This document shows, in pieces, positions 1 to 26,400 of a stretch of 64,000 nucleotides of DNA. Every line of letters begins with the position of its first letter. Position 1 is the first letter of the stretch. The position numbers and the translations under genes are program-made. Where the stretch lies: contig NC_136017.1 in assembly GCF_048128805.1 (NCBI RefSeq), forward strand, positions 18,125,307 through 18,189,306, given 5' to 3'. The notes beneath the pieces are model-generated. The model was not told the DNA's origin, did no database searches, and saw nothing but the letters and a program-made list of their open reading frames with translations. This stretch comes from Centroberyx gerrardi (taxonomy: Eukaryota; Chordata; Actinopteri; Beryciformes; Berycidae).

Positions 1-13105
<13,105 letters not shown>

Positions 13106-16100
13106 GCCCACTTCCATCATCACCCGGGCCTCAGCCGGCCCAATCTCCACCCCCAAAACACGCTGCAACAGAGCCAAGACGGTCCCAAATTGTGCCATTC
13201 TTGTTTATGTCCACACTAATTTGTTTTGTCTTCCTGGTTTTTCTCTCTAACAAAAGTCCAACAAAATCACGTTCAGGTATATTTTGTTTGTCAAGCTGCC
13301 AGGGCAAACCCCGTCAATCAACAGTCTGATTGGTCAGCTTGAGAAAGAGGTGCAGAAAGCCAACATTAACTAATGCTGTAATCTGAATTATTTTAATGCT
13401 CCTGTTTATGTTTCTGGGACCTTTTGGGTTTGTGTGTGCTACTAACACGGAGTGCTCGGCAGACGGGCAGTGCAGATTGCGTTGACTGATGGCAAGCTAA
13501 TTATGGAAAGTGGTAAGGTATTAGTGTACGGGCTTCTAAGTGCCTGGGACAAACCACTGGGTTGGAGGGAAGCCCATTGCACACAGAGACACTGCTGAAG
13601 GCTGCTGGTGTTCCTGACCCCATCCTGAGCCCTGTATAAATCCTGTCACCATTTAGCTGTTTGCATGCAGATGGAGTATCAACTTCCACATCCACTCCAT
13701 GGAAGTTTTGTACCTGCCGTTCTGGATACTCCATGATAAGGTGCAGATATGGAGGTCCATTTTTATAAATGACATCAACTGATTGCTGAAAAGTGGTGGT
13801 GGGTGGGGGTGTGCAGATGACTGTGTTTGGCCGCTGGTTTTGATAACCAGTGCTTTACACTTCCCAGATATTTGCCATTTGAAAGTCACTTTGACGGCCA
13901 GCTTTTCTGTAGCGTAGCTTTAGGATTTAATTTGGGTGTAGACCCTCACCGTCATAAGCTGAACAGATTCTGATGATGCCAGGATCAGACCTCTGCAACA
14001 CTGTAGGGGATGGCAATACTGCTTCTGTTCTAAACAGCTAGCACTTAGAGAGTTAGAGAAGGCAATAGTTGTAATGACAGTCTGTCAGATAGGATAGGTA
14101 GGTGATAGGTGAAATACAATAGCAACACAATACTTGACATGCCATTTGATGTTGTGGAGATGTGGACTGGACTGGCATAGAAACCAATGCTGTGAGAACC
14201 TACATAGCGGGTTTGGATATTCTGACTGAAACTGTTTTTGCCCTCGCCAGCTCGAATAATACGATTGGAAACTGGATTTTAGTTGGATAGACCTATAAGA
14301 GCATCTCCTGCTGAAGCTACTGATTGTTCTGCATTTATAAGCATTAAAATCAAAGTCTCATAGAGGTAATAAAACAAACATGTATAGATGTTGGTTACCA
14401 AGTCAAAAACAGTAGGTGTCTCTGTTCTCTGATCCGCCTTGTGTGATTGGTCCATCACCATCTAAGTGGCTTCCTGTGGTTTTAGAGGATTAAAACATCG
14501 GGAATGTCTCATCGCAGGATCATTTGCATCATGTTCATTCTCTGTGTAGCTGGCATGTTGTCCTGACTGCAGAGCATGTTCCCTTCAATCGTAAAATAGA
14601 ACCCTAGTGTAATCAAGTTGATGTTTTTAGGACAATATAGGGCACACATTTCTCCAACAAAAAAAAAAAAAAAAAAAGATGGCCCAAATTGCCGATGAAT
14701 GATATCCCTGGAACCCTGAGGTTTGTAACTCAATACACTGAAATGGCTTACAAAAAAAAATTGAGTATTGGTTTATGTCATTCAGAAACAAAATTCGAGT
14801 TTCAGTGGAATGCATGATACAAAAGAGGAGCCATTAATATGGTTATATTTTCTTATGAATTCAGAATTATCAGTGTTTTAAAAAAGGAAAATTGAGTTGA
14901 GTAGACCTATCTATTACCCCAGCTTTGTCCCTCTGGCACTTTGTGTAGTTTTGGACGGATGTCGTGGAGGTGATTCTTTTTGGTACCCATGGGTAGAATG
15001 TGGTTTGGAAAGAACTATCTAAAAGTGGTCGTTTTTACCCCCACCTCCCCCACTCCCCCTCAACAAAAAAGGAACATGGACAAGGGTTTATTCACCCAAC
15101 CGACATGGTGCTTTGACAGGGGGATCTCTCCTGGAGGAAAAAAAAAAAAGTGCCAAAATTTGTATCCTCTAAATCATGTGTTTCCCTGGCGGTGTGTCAG
15201 TGTGTTGCTTAGGTTGCTTAGGCTACTTTAATTCTTAATTTGTTACAATCCCCAAAAATTAAATTTATATTTTCTTCCCTGGACTGAAACCGAGAAGAAG
15301 TGACCAGGAGAATCACATTTTTAGGGCAAACAAATTTTGGCACAACAGTAAAAGGAGTGAAAGGAGGGATTTGTTCTCTGATCTGCTCTCCGATATCAGA
15401 TATGTACAATATGAAACAGTGGGAGAATGAGTTTTGCCAGCAGTATTCTTTGGCATGTTTTGAGAGGCGGCGAGGTTACCTGCTCTTCTATTTAGATACC
15501 TTCCTCCTGATAAAAATGACGTACTGTAGTGACTGCTGTAGCACCAGATTAAGTTGGTGCCTTACAAACAATGAATGAACCTCGAAAAAACAAAGCACTC
15601 AGCAAATAGATAGTGGCTCAAAAAATGATTCATCCCCTTAAATATTTGATGAGCTACAAATTGTTTATTTGGAATTTTTTTTTTTTTTTTTAATGTTTTT
15701 TTGAGATCTATGCAGTGTGCTGTTCTATTAAAGTGGAAAGGAAATTCACATTCACAATTCCACATAATAAACGTGCATGGTGAGTGTCTTGAAACACCAC
15801 AATTGACTGCAACCAAGTTGGGAGCTGGTGCTTTCAAGTACCATATTGTGAGCTTGGCATGATAAGGTTCTGTGTGGGCAGAGTACAGTTATCTTTTTCA
15901 AAAGGTTCTTTTAAAAAAATAACACCACACAAGCATCAACTAACATTCATAGATCATGAATATGTGGATAAATATATTTTGCAAGCTCACAATATGTTAA
16001 AATACAGATGGTGCACTTTTAGTTTCTTGTCTAATTTTGGGGAAGGGGCACCAGTCTTTATTGTCTTTTTTATTTTATTTTTTTTTAATCTTCAGGAACT

Positions 16101-17715
16101 AGACTTAGCCAATGTTTGCCCTTGCAGCAGTTCAGCCCAAAACAAATGTCTCAATATACTTTTTTTTTTTGTGTGTATTAATTTAATTCAATACCTTTAC
16201 GAAAGAAGGTATAAAGAGCTTCCAAGAATTTGTTTTAATAGATCACTTTGCATAGATCTAAAAAAAAAAAAAAAAAATGTCAAAATAACTTTGTAGCATA
16301 ACAAAGTCTGCAAAAAGTCAAGATAGGTGAGTCGTTTTTGAGCAACTGTTCCTACAGTGTGAATCTGGTAAGGGCACAGATTATTTCAAGAGTCAGTGGA
16401 TTCCTTTGCCCACATTTGCGTTTTATCTCTTTGTTGTACACTGTTTGTTCATGGACTGAAAAACCAAGACTGCGGAAAAGCAGCGTTACGAGTGCATATG
16501 CTATTGTTTACGAGCATGCTTACCTGTCTCATTGTGCCCCATAGCGTAAAAACACCATTGGTTGATTGAAAGGGGAGCCATTTGTCCATTAGAAACAAAA
16601 CGTTGAGCTGGGCTGCTTGAGACAATCAGAGGGGATTTCCAGACCAGCGTCCCCCAGCTCTCCTCTGCCGGGTTCACATGGGCTCCTAACCCCCGGCCAA
16701 CGTTTAGGTGAGCTCCTTCACCAGTCCAACAAATGGGACACACACACGCCACATACACGCACGCACACACACACCATTTTCTACCAGGAACGAAGCGACT
16801 GAATCCATGAATTGATTTCCATCACCTCCAAGATTAACTTAAGTTGTTGAATTGAAATTTGTCCCCATCCCCGTCCCTGTGAACGCCCCCTTCTCAAAGA
16901 TAATGAGATGATGAAGTAGTGTAGATAGATCAAAACAAAAAAAAAAAAATGTCACATTCACTGACCTCAGAAAGTGTCCGTCCTGGCTTTCTTTTGCTTT
17001 TGTCTTCTAAGAATTCAGTGGCCAAACTTTTGTCTCAAAACTAAGTTTCATTCCGATCTATTTTTATTTCACAACATTGGTTAAATCTCAAGGTGACCAC
17101 AAAACACATAACTTATAGGGAGAATTTTCTCTGGTAAAAATGTAAAAAAAAAAAAAAGGAAACAAAAGAAGCAAAAGAACAAACATTTATCCCAATAGAA
17201 AAGTAATAGATGAATATTTGCTGGTGATTATTTTTATAACAAATACATAAATGTACATAATGTCTTTGAGAGATGCTATTTGCTGTATACTTGTGCTCGC
17301 ATTGAAATGAAACGACAACCCGTGTGGGACACTTTGAACAACAGCAAGGTCCAGTATACAAAGTTTCAGTAATGTGCAATACAAAACGGCATGCTGTTTT
17401 AAAATGAGGAACTTCATGTACTGTACTATGCAACCGCAAACCGTGTACATCGCTTCATGCTGTGGCTTCTCCAGTCGACCTTTTTCCGAGCAGCTTCATC
17501 TGGACTTTTAAGGGAATTTTGTGTTTATCTTTTTTTTTCTGTGGAAGATGAAACCTAAACGGCTAATGCGGTATTGCATGCATAATATACCATTCTAATT
17601 TATAAAAAGGAATTAAAGAAAAATATATGAAAACAGGAGGTGATTGTGTCAAAGGCAAAACTAGAAGTGACTTCAACGTTTTCTTTTTCAAAATAAAGTC
17701 GTTCTAAAGTTGTCT
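13106..17715 (+). other. cacnb4: Probable long 3' UTR of cacnb4 ending at an AATAAA signal
   Basis: The 4.6 kb after the cacnb4 stop contains no coding exon and no repeat copy that I recognise, unlike the introns and the next interval. It has several A or T homopolymer runs (around 14659, 15674, 16261, 17143). A canonical AATAAA lies at 17692-17697, just before a repeat copy begins at 17.77 kb. Mammalian CACNB4 also has a multi-kilobase 3' UTR. The end is inferred: another AATAAA near 15765 could be used instead. Confidence 0.5.
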
Positions 17716-17764
17716 ACAGCATTTTTGTCACCATGGTTGTTTTTTGTTTCAAGTGGTTGTTTTT

Positions 17765-17992
17765 TGCCTCGATTACAGCCAGTTCATGAAAAGTTTTGAG
17801 TTTGCTGTTCTACCTAACAACAGAGGTTTGTTCGGAATAAATATAAGAAGGTAGAAGAAATATAAGTTGTCTACATTGAGTGTCTTTATCATTATTGGGC
17901 CAATGCCTACAATAAAAACACCAAAGCAATGACCGCTTATCACCATTGGTGTCACCAAAATCAAGAAAAACAAGATTACCACTTTAATAATC
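17765..17992 (+). repeat. Family-C MITE-like element, partial copy
   Basis: Shares gccagttcatgaaaag, gtgtctttatcattat, caatgaccgcttatca, aatcaagaaaaacaaga and accacttta with the copies at 35.8 and 59.5 kb. Located just past the putative cacnb4 poly(A) site. Confidence 0.65.
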
Positions 17993-18404
17993 TGTTGCAC
18001 CTAGGGTATTTTTTCGTGCACTAATTATCACAGCTATCACATTTAAATTGGATATTCAGCTACCAGCTGGGATTGCTCAGCAGCAGGTAATGTCAAGGTC
18101 ATTTACACACAGTTTACATAGACAACCACCGGCTCTATGGTAACTGATTGACCACATGGGGTCAGTGTTTATCAGCGAGCAAACTGGAATGAGCTCACAT
18201 TTATTTCTGTCTGGGCTTAGGTCAAATTTGGAAATGTTCGCAAATTTCATTTCTTGTCACAACTATCACGAAGAATATATTTGAACAGCTTACGGTTCTC
18301 TCTCTATTACAATGAATGTCCTGGTGGATCACTTGAGCAAGTGTTGACTTATAGGGCTGCTCCCTTTTAATCAACTAAGAGGTTTTAGTTGATTAGTCAG
18401 TTTT

Positions 18405-18545
18405 AATAACGTTGATGTATGTGTTCGACCGATATGGGCTGTTGAAGGCCGATGCCAATATTTTTGGAATTATTCTTTTGTGCCAACGTTTAATATCTTT
18501 AAATGTGATATTGTTTATGTCAAAGAATTTCCCATCCTTGGTGTG
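18405..18545 (+). repeat. Family-A dispersed element, short copy
   Basis: Contains ttcgaccgatatgggct, ttgaaggccgatgccaata and tttaatatctttaaatgtga, matching the left third of the family. Lies between the tail-to-tail genes cacnb4 and etv5. Confidence 0.65.
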
Positions 18546-20224
18546 ATTGCAAAGTGTCCCTCCATAATCTTTCCTAGGCCCACTTTCTGTACAAACCAGT
18601 GTCAAAATCATGCAAGGAAAGAGTAGCTATAATTATATTTACTCCCTTCAAGTGGTGGCTTGTTTCCCTTCTAGTTAAATCCACCAGTATCCATTTTACT
18701 GCAGTCAAGCCTGTGGTCCAATTACTTTCAAAATTATTCTGATAAATTCACGTCTAGTTATCATAAACCCATGCAAAATGGAAACTAGTTCATTTTTACC
18801 TATTGTTAAAGTGATTTCACACAAGAAAGTAGAGCAATAAGGTAAAGAGAAAGAAAAGAGAGTAAAGTAGTTTATTGTATCCAGCAGAGATCAACTGAAA
18901 GCAACAGAAGGCACACATTACACCTAGGGGTAGATATCACACCAGTGCCAGTCATCCTTGTCAAAATTGCCCCCAGGAGAGTCACAAAAAACTTGGGAGA
19001 GGCTGAAATTGACGATGCAGTACATTAGCAGGCTAAACTTTGCAGCTTATACAATGTCGAGGAAATGCAGCCTTTTGCAAAAATATATTCATATATAATT
19101 ATAGACTTTTTCAGCCATTGAAGCTAACAAACTATACAAAAAGCAGAAAACTTATCTTGGTACAATGATTGGTACAGCTGTTTGTAAGAAAGTCCATGCA
19201 AGATAGTGTCAGGTCAGCCTGTTAGCTTAATAGTGGCAGTATTACAGAATCAGAGAAAAACCAGTAGCAGTACCTTTGTCATAAAACAGTCATAAGAAAA
19301 ACGTACAAGTCCATATAGCGACCAAAAATATTAGCTTTGAAAACACAAGAAAAAAGTACACAAAAGACATTTCAATATACATCTTTATAGAAAGACTAAA
19401 GCGTCTGGAAAATACAGATGTGTATCCCTTTCAAGCAGTGCAACAACATTACAAAAAAATACATCAATCACTTTGAGGTTGCCAGTAAAGGAGTGCCGTG
19501 GCTAGGGGAGAATTTTTGGTGTGAAATACAGATCCCAGAGTTGAAAGACAGGAAGCTGAGAGCAAGAGGGAGGACCTCTCTGAATATTTTAAGCCTCGTC
19601 AAAATGCAACACACAGGGTTCCTACACAGGTCTGGAAAGCCTGGGAATGTATGGAAAAAAGAATAAGGTAATTTCCAGATCTTGATCATTTTTGGAAACT
19701 GCACAAAAAAAGTTTGGAAAAGTATGGAATTTTGAAATTTCGAAACTGTGTCGGAACCTTGAATCTAGTTTCCAATGCAATGGTTCATAATGGAACAAAG
19801 TGGTCTCCAAACCATTTGAACAACCAGTCAGCAGAGCAAAACAAAGTGTGCTACACAGCAATCATCTGTTGTACTACTATACTGGAAATGAGACATGGGG
19901 CTAGTTGTGTGCTCTTGCGTGCTCTTGCCTTTGTAAGGCCATGATCTGATAAAAGTATTTTTTTCTCATGTTCAAAGACAATGCTCAGCTGTGAGCATCA
20001 CAAGTAACAGAGAGAGCAAGAGGTGAAAGGGCGCAAAAAGTGTGACATCATTCTCGTTGCTATGCAGCACAACACAATCACTTGCAAGCTATCTAATTAG
20101 CATTAGCTAGCTAACCTGAAGTAACAAAGAGGATAATGTTGTTGAAAATAAAAATGGACATGGGAAATTTAGCGATTGCTCTACTTTGAGGAGCCTGTTC
20201 TGAAACAGACGATTTGGGAACATG

Positions 20225-20455
20225 ATGTCCTCCTAGACCAGGGGTCTTGGCCATGGAGGGCCGAGAACGAAAACCTGCCGTCTGCAGGTTTTCGTTCCAA
20301 CCAAACATTACACCAGGTGATTTCACTGATTAGCACAGCTTCAACCATAGAGGAACTAATCAGTTAAATTGGCTGGTGTAGTGTTTGGTTTGAATGAAAA
20401 CCTGCTTACTCTCTGCCCGCCATAGCACATGGTTTGAGACTCCCTGTTCTAGGGA
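20225..20455. repeat. Family-B inverted-repeat MITE, copy 1
   Basis: Contains gtctgcaggttttcgttcca, accaaacattacaccaggtg and atttcactgattagcac, and ends with a partly inverted counterpart (gtagtgtttggtttgaatga, aaacctgc, cacatggtttgagactccct). Same family as 54.73-55.04 and 58.79-58.98 kb. Confidence 0.75.
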
Positions 20456-20945
20456 GAATGGAGCACCCAGAGTTTCATCATGTCGTCCAAGAGCTCTGCC
20501 TAGATAATGCCCGTTTCAAGGGCTATTTTCACCTGACAGTAGAGCAGTTCCACCAGCTTGTGAAACCGAGGATGGTGACATTGACGTAATGTCGGCTAAA
20601 GTTGAGACATGTTCAACTCTGAGTCCAGGGCAGCGCCACACTATGTCCAATGTCCAAAATGCCAGGCGCGTAGTTTGGAGGAGATGCGTACCTGCCGCGA
20701 CCAAATCATTAAAAAAAAGTTCAAAAGAGCGTCCTATGTGATCACGGCCTTATGCAATCACAGCATGAATCCTAATCCCTACCCTCTCCAAGTAAAACTG
20801 TGTGTAGCTGCCTTTGTTCTGGGCTATTGAGAGTTCAGCCAGTTTGGGAACCCATTCAACACCAGCAAAGACTGCAAGGGTAAGAAATTGAGGGCAGAGC
20901 TATTTGAAAGGCTAGGCATGCTTATTTCATCCGTGACAAATGGAG
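20455..20945 (+). pseudogene. Harbinger/PIF-like transposase relic
   Basis: A conceptual frame from 20460 reads EHPEFHHVVQELCLDNARF then KGYFHLTVEQFHQLVKPRM, resembling the N-terminal (F)xxYF(R/H)-(T/S)xEQF-xLL module of HARBI1/PIF nucleases. It then breaks at stops. Downstream short frames read FGNPFNTSKDCKGKKL. No intact ORF remains. The assignment is by motif shape only. Confidence 0.45.
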
Positions 20946-20969
20946 ATCAGAACTACACTCTTCTACCAG

Positions 20970-21400
20970 AGTGAGTTTAAAGTGGCAGTCCTCCAGATCT
21001 TCATTATTAATTTTGTTCCCATCTTTGGTGCTAAGCGCTCATTGCTGTGGTGTTTTTGCACTGCACTTTCCAGAGATTTTCGGTTGATTTTCTGTAGTTG
21101 CCGCTCTTTGTCTGTTCAGCCATGGTGGCTATCGCTGCTCATGCTAACTACCCGGTTCTTCTTCTATTTGTTCCAAACAAACCAGAAATGTAAAACGCAT
21201 CACTTCCTGTGCACCAGAGGATTTTTCCCAGGCAAGAGCTACCCAACATCGGGTGTTTATAACAACAAATGTAAAAGCTTTCATGAACTGAATATAGGTT
21301 AAATCACTGTTGCATTATATCAATCAGTGATAGTGCGTGGCAAAAGGGACATTTATTTATATGAAAATGTCGCAGATTATTACTTTAACCAATCCCTCCA
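20970..21400 (-). repeat. Family-C MITE-like element, near full-length copy, inverted
   Basis: Reverse complement of the 35785-36292 copy: both share ctttaaagt-type ends, agccaccatggct, aaagagcgccacctacag (here as its complement), tggtgtttttgcactgc and the complement of tcatgaaagcttttaca. It sits directly downstream of the etv5 stop. Confidence 0.75.
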
Positions 21401-21514
21401 ACTCAGTTACATATGTGGGTATAAATTTTGGAGATCTCCAACACTGCTCAGCAATTTTGGGCTCCTCCTGATAAATATGTGTCATTCAAAGTCCAATCCC
21501 CCAGGATGTTGAGG

Positions 21515-23365
21515 TTAGTATGGGTAGCTGTCAGGGAAACCCAGTCCCTGGACACATTGCTCCCCTCCATCAGACAGGTAAGGCCCCGCCTCGTCATAGT
21601 TTGGTGTGGGGAGACCATCCTCTTCGCTGGCGGGTAGGACAGCATCTGGGTCGCCCTTCAGGCTTGGCCTCTGGTTGTCTGGGAAAGCCATGGAGAATAG
21701 CGCCTCGGGGTCGCATACAAACTTGTAGACGTACCTTTCCCCAGCCACCTGTCAAAGAAGCCAATCAGAGGAGAGAGGAACATGTTAACCAGGGTCCCTA
21801 GATTCTAGATAGGCCTATGATGTGATCCAAAAAAGGGTTCGGACAATATGGGTTTTTTAAGGCTGATACAGATATTTTGAACTGAAGCTGCTAAAAGACA
21901 ACATTTTGTGCTGATATTCAATACCTTTAAATTTGACCACCTTCATGCCAAAAAAATTCATGCATACTTGTGTGGAATCGGATCAAAATGTCTCATTAGA
22001 ATCAGTTAGAACCAGTGTAGTATTGATCAATTCTACAATAAATATGTAATCAATCAATCTGCATCATATCAGAGGTGGACAACACTGACTGGGTCGGATC
22101 TGATTTATTAATAAAAGGCCAAAATCGCCACATATCGGTCTAATCCTAATTTGAACTGATTATAGAGAGGATGCAATTTAAAAACAAACAACAAAAAAAC
22201 ATCAATATAAAATCAAACTAATCCCTCAAGCAAAATACCTCTATTGCTGCGCCATAAATGTGTACATACAGATAAGAATAAGGGGAATGAGAATTGGAAC
22301 GTGACCTGCCTTTACCTTCTGCATGATGCCCTTCTCGTAGTAGTATCGCAGTGAGCGGCTCAGCTTGTCGTAGTTCATGGCAGGTCGGTTCTTCTGCATC
22401 CCCCAGCGCCGAGCCACCTGGAAACAACGAAAGAGATATTACTAAATATTGCATATCAGCCTGAATTTTAATTTTGGTCTGGATATAATGGCAAGATGAT
22501 ATATAGGTCTAACCCTAGTTATAAACATCCCTATGGGCTTCGATGATGACTGACCTCCTCGGGCTCAATGAGTTTAAACTCCATGTTGCGTCCGGTCCAG
22601 GCGATGAAGTGTCCGTTGGCCGGATTGTCCAGCAATGTGACCAGGAACTGCCACAGCTGCAGGGAGCCACGCCGCTGGTAAGGCGGACCCTCCTGCTTAA
22701 CTTTACCTAGTTAGGAACAGTCAGATTGGTGGTGTGGGTCAATGAATTAACATACGCCCAATGTCCACCAGATCCAGCACGGAAGCGGAACGGCCGGGGC
22801 ACAGGATAAATATATTGAATATTGGCACAAAACAGGTTATCAACAGCCTTCAAAAACCAACATAGTTTTTAAGCTCAAACTCTACTTTCAAGTCCACAAA
22901 TGGCTGATCGTTGATGTCTCTGGGCTTCATAGACATGGATTAAACCTATACCAACACTAAAATCCTCTTCAATTTGAAAACGTCCAATGGTATTTTGTTT
23001 TCATTTCAGACTAAGCTTGTTTCCTATCACTAAACTTTACCTTCAAGTCTTTCTGGCACGACGCAGGTGTCGTCGTAGTACAAGTGGGGCTCTCCATCAT
23101 GAACAAATCCTGCAGGGCCAATGAAAAATTGGGTTAGAAAAGTTAAAGTGTTCACTTTACTTAGAAACTGCTGGCTCACACAATGGCACAATAAAGAAAA
23201 ATCGATTTCAAAGCCAATACAAACACTCACCATCATTGTTATTCTGGTAGAAGATTGACGACTTCCCAAATGATGACTGGCAGGTTTGTACCTCTGTAAG
23301 ATAAAAGACCAAAAGGTGTCAATGGTTTCCATTGTAAGACTTTAGTTAGGTCATTTTGCTTCCAT

Positions 23366-23414
<49 letters not shown>

Positions 23415-26400
23415 TGGCTAGCTAAGCAACGTTAATAGGATTGACTACTACATTAATGACCTGGCTTGTAGAAAGTGGTGCTAGAGAGATATGCAACATA
23501 AGCATCCCACAGTACACTGCTTAAAAACCATATTACTTCTACCAGGGATGTGATCAGAACAGCACTAGAGGGAGGAACTAGTTCTATTAGAAATGAATGG
23601 GAGGGGGCGTCCTGGTGGCTCAGTGGTCTAAGGTGCATACCATGTAACCGCGACATCCTCGGTTCGAATGGACCTTTGACGCATTTCATCCCTCTCTCTC
23701 TACCCCAATCTTTCCTCTCTCTCCACTTTCAACTCTCTAATAAAGGCAAAAAAATGCCAGAAAAAGAACCTTAACTTTAATTGACTTTGGAATAGTAGCA
23801 TGTAAACATATCAAATAATGCACAAACCTGAGTCAAAGCCGAAGTCTCTTGGCTCTTGTTTGATGGACAGAGGGTGGAATGAGGTGGTCTGGGGTTGGGG
23901 AGGAACCATACCGGGTACCCCCTGCTCTGGGTAGCGTGGGTCCACCAGCTCCTGCTTGAAACCCTGGGGGGGGCGGGGCACCAGGGGCTCTGAGAGGTGG
24001 CGCTGGTACAGGGGTCGGCCGTCGCGGATTGGAGGGTTGTACGGTGTCCTGGCCGTATTCTCTGGAGCGAGGAACGACAAGCAGGGCTCCGACAGCTGCC
24101 GATGAAACCTGAGGTGTAGAGGAATGGCAGGGAGGAGGTTAACACTAGGGTTCGACCAAAATGGGTTTTTGATATTTTTTGGGTTGAAGCTGCCAGCAGC
24201 CCATATTTTCTGCGTGTATTCAATATATTTATATTTCCCAATTTTTGTGGCAAAAAAAATCTAGACCATGAGACACTAAAACGCTCCCTTGAAATGCAGG
24301 ATAGTAATAATGAAAATGCTGCATTAAAATCAAATCCGGTTAACAGCTTCCCATAGAAAATCAACGTAGTATTGATCAATTCTACATTTATACAATAGTA
24401 AATATGCAATCATACAAACTGCATCATAGCCATCACATTAGATGTGGACAACACTGACATCTGATTTTTAATGTAAGACCAATGTCGGCCCCATATATCG
24501 GTCTAACTTGGTTAATATTTAGAAACATAGTGACAAAAAATTATTGACAAAATGGCTTGTAAAATCTCAACACAATCGCAACATGAACCATTTTTTTCCT
24601 TCTTGAAAATAGTAATTCTTGAGCAGCTTTTTCGTTTGGGTATGTGAGAATGCCCTAAACGAACTCTGGAGTGTTTACCCGCCTGGTATAATTCGTTTGG
24701 GTAGGTGAGATCGTCCTAATCAAACTCTGGATGTCGGTCACAAGGCCAAAACCAGGTGTGATGCCAGTCAGTTAAGGCATTACTTCAGGGAAAGTAGCAG
24801 CGTCAGGACCAGTCAAACAATGAGTATGTGATCTTAAACATTGTGTACATGGTATTTAAGGGTGCGATCACACATACAGTTGGCTTTCTTTGGTTCAAAC
24901 CATAGTGGAAAAGTTTAAATTGTTGCATTTGGTTTGTTTGGTTCACACTGCCCAAATACAAGTAAACCAAAGCGTATAAACAAAGGTCACATGACTCACA
25001 AGTAGCTCGTTTCTTGGTTTTGGTTACCCATCATCCTGCCAGGTTAGAGATTTTGGTGTCAGGGGGAGTCAAAACAAATCTGATTCCAGTCCCTGTAGCT
25101 TTAGCAAAGCATGATGGACTTGTCTGTGCTCTTTGCCGCAATTGACCCTCTCTGGTGTTCATACCAGTTAAGAACACATGAGGAAACAAACTGAATATGA
25201 GCATCAGTCCAGACTGCAATTTGCCCTCGGTTAATTTTGTTATGCTAGACTTTCCAAGCATGAGGATGCAGGCTATCAGATGTCAACATCCGTCTCCTTA
25301 TACCCATGACCCCTTGCATTTTTGGGTCGTTTACTGCAGTTGGTTCGGATTATGTTCTCACTCCTAATGAACCACACCTCAGTTCTCTTGAAAGAGGACT
25401 GACACTCACATTTTCAGGCATTTCGATGCAGTTATTTGGTACCACCCGAGCAGCACGAAACAACTAAATGCTGCAGAGTTCAAATAAACCTATCAGAACG
25501 TATTCGGAGTGAACGCGCCTTAAGAGTCTCCTTGGTCTTATGGGTTCATAATACGCTCTTGTCTTGAAGTAAAAAGAACACTTTACCTCAGTCATCCATG
25601 ATCGTTGTACTTAGCAAATGTTAATGATGTCTTTAGGGTACCTTCTATTCTAGGACATCCTAACTAGCCCCTAGACAACAAATGATCCTACAGTTTATAA
25701 TGGCCATCACATCTTTAATAGGACTCTGCTCTCTTTGGTATAATACTACATTCATAACCATCTGGGAATAACCATGGGAACAACTTGATTTAAAAGCAAC
25801 AACTTGAAAGTGTTCGTGTTCAAACTCATTTGACGCCAAGACGCCATGATTGTTTTCTGTATAGACTTTGGCTGCTCCTGATCAGCTTTTTCACACTTAA
25901 CACACATGCTTAGTTAGGAAGCATTTGAATTCATGTTCTACAGCAAACCAAACATTCCAGTGTCAACCATGAACCAAAAATCCAGTCCAAAAGTAGTTGT
26001 GTCCAAGGCATTTTAAGAGTTGTGATCACAAAATGACTTCAGAAAGTTGGAGAAATCGGTATTTATAGTATTTAAAGTAGTATTTACCATCTGAAGGCTG
26101 ATGTGAACAGTACTTTCGAGTAGTATTTACCATCTGAAATCTTAGGGGAACAATATTTTCCAGTAGTATTGACCATCTGAAAGCTGACGTGAAGAGTACT
26201 TTCCAGTAGTAGCTCGAATCTACTTTGTTTCCGATGGGTCATGAATGCAGCATTACCTGGCCCTTGAACCCCACCCCGGATGGTTTCCAACCCAACTCAC
26301 CTTTGTTCTGTGCTGAAAGAGCCATTGGGGCATCTGCTGGGGGGGCGGGGCACCGCAAAATGCTGGCTTTGGCTGGCCTGTGGAAGGGTGTGGTGATGGG

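Larger units (their letters stand above)
18871..21514 (-). other. etv5: Probable 3' UTR / 3' flank of etv5, with repeat insertions
   Basis: No coding exon lies between the etv5 stop and the cacnb4 3' end. On the minus strand AATAAA motifs occur at 18871-18876 (distal) and 21352-21357 (160 bp after the stop, but inside a family-C repeat). About 18.87-19.5 kb looks free of recognised repeats and could be the distal UTR. The remainder holds a degenerate repeat at 19.6-19.8 kb, a family-B copy, a Harbinger-like relic and a family-C copy. The end of transcription cannot be fixed from sequence. Confidence 0.35.

Noticed and set aside
14659-14677. Processed pseudogene tail (poly-A run)
   Set aside because: No upstream retroposed coding sequence or target duplication; one of several homopolymers in the 3' UTR.
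15859-16296. 145-codon open frame in the cacnb4 3' region
   Set aside because: Low-complexity (Phe- and Lys-rich from poly-T and poly-A runs), no family resemblance, lies in the presumed 3' UTR.
23604-23680. tRNA gene candidate
   Set aside because: Pol III boxes are present but the sequence continues into a pyrimidine body and A-rich tail and lacks complete cloverleaf arms, so it is a SINE.
23777-24409. 210-codon minus-strand open frame
   Set aside because: Overlaps the real etv5 exon 23828-24108 in the wrong frame and extends through a family-A repeat.
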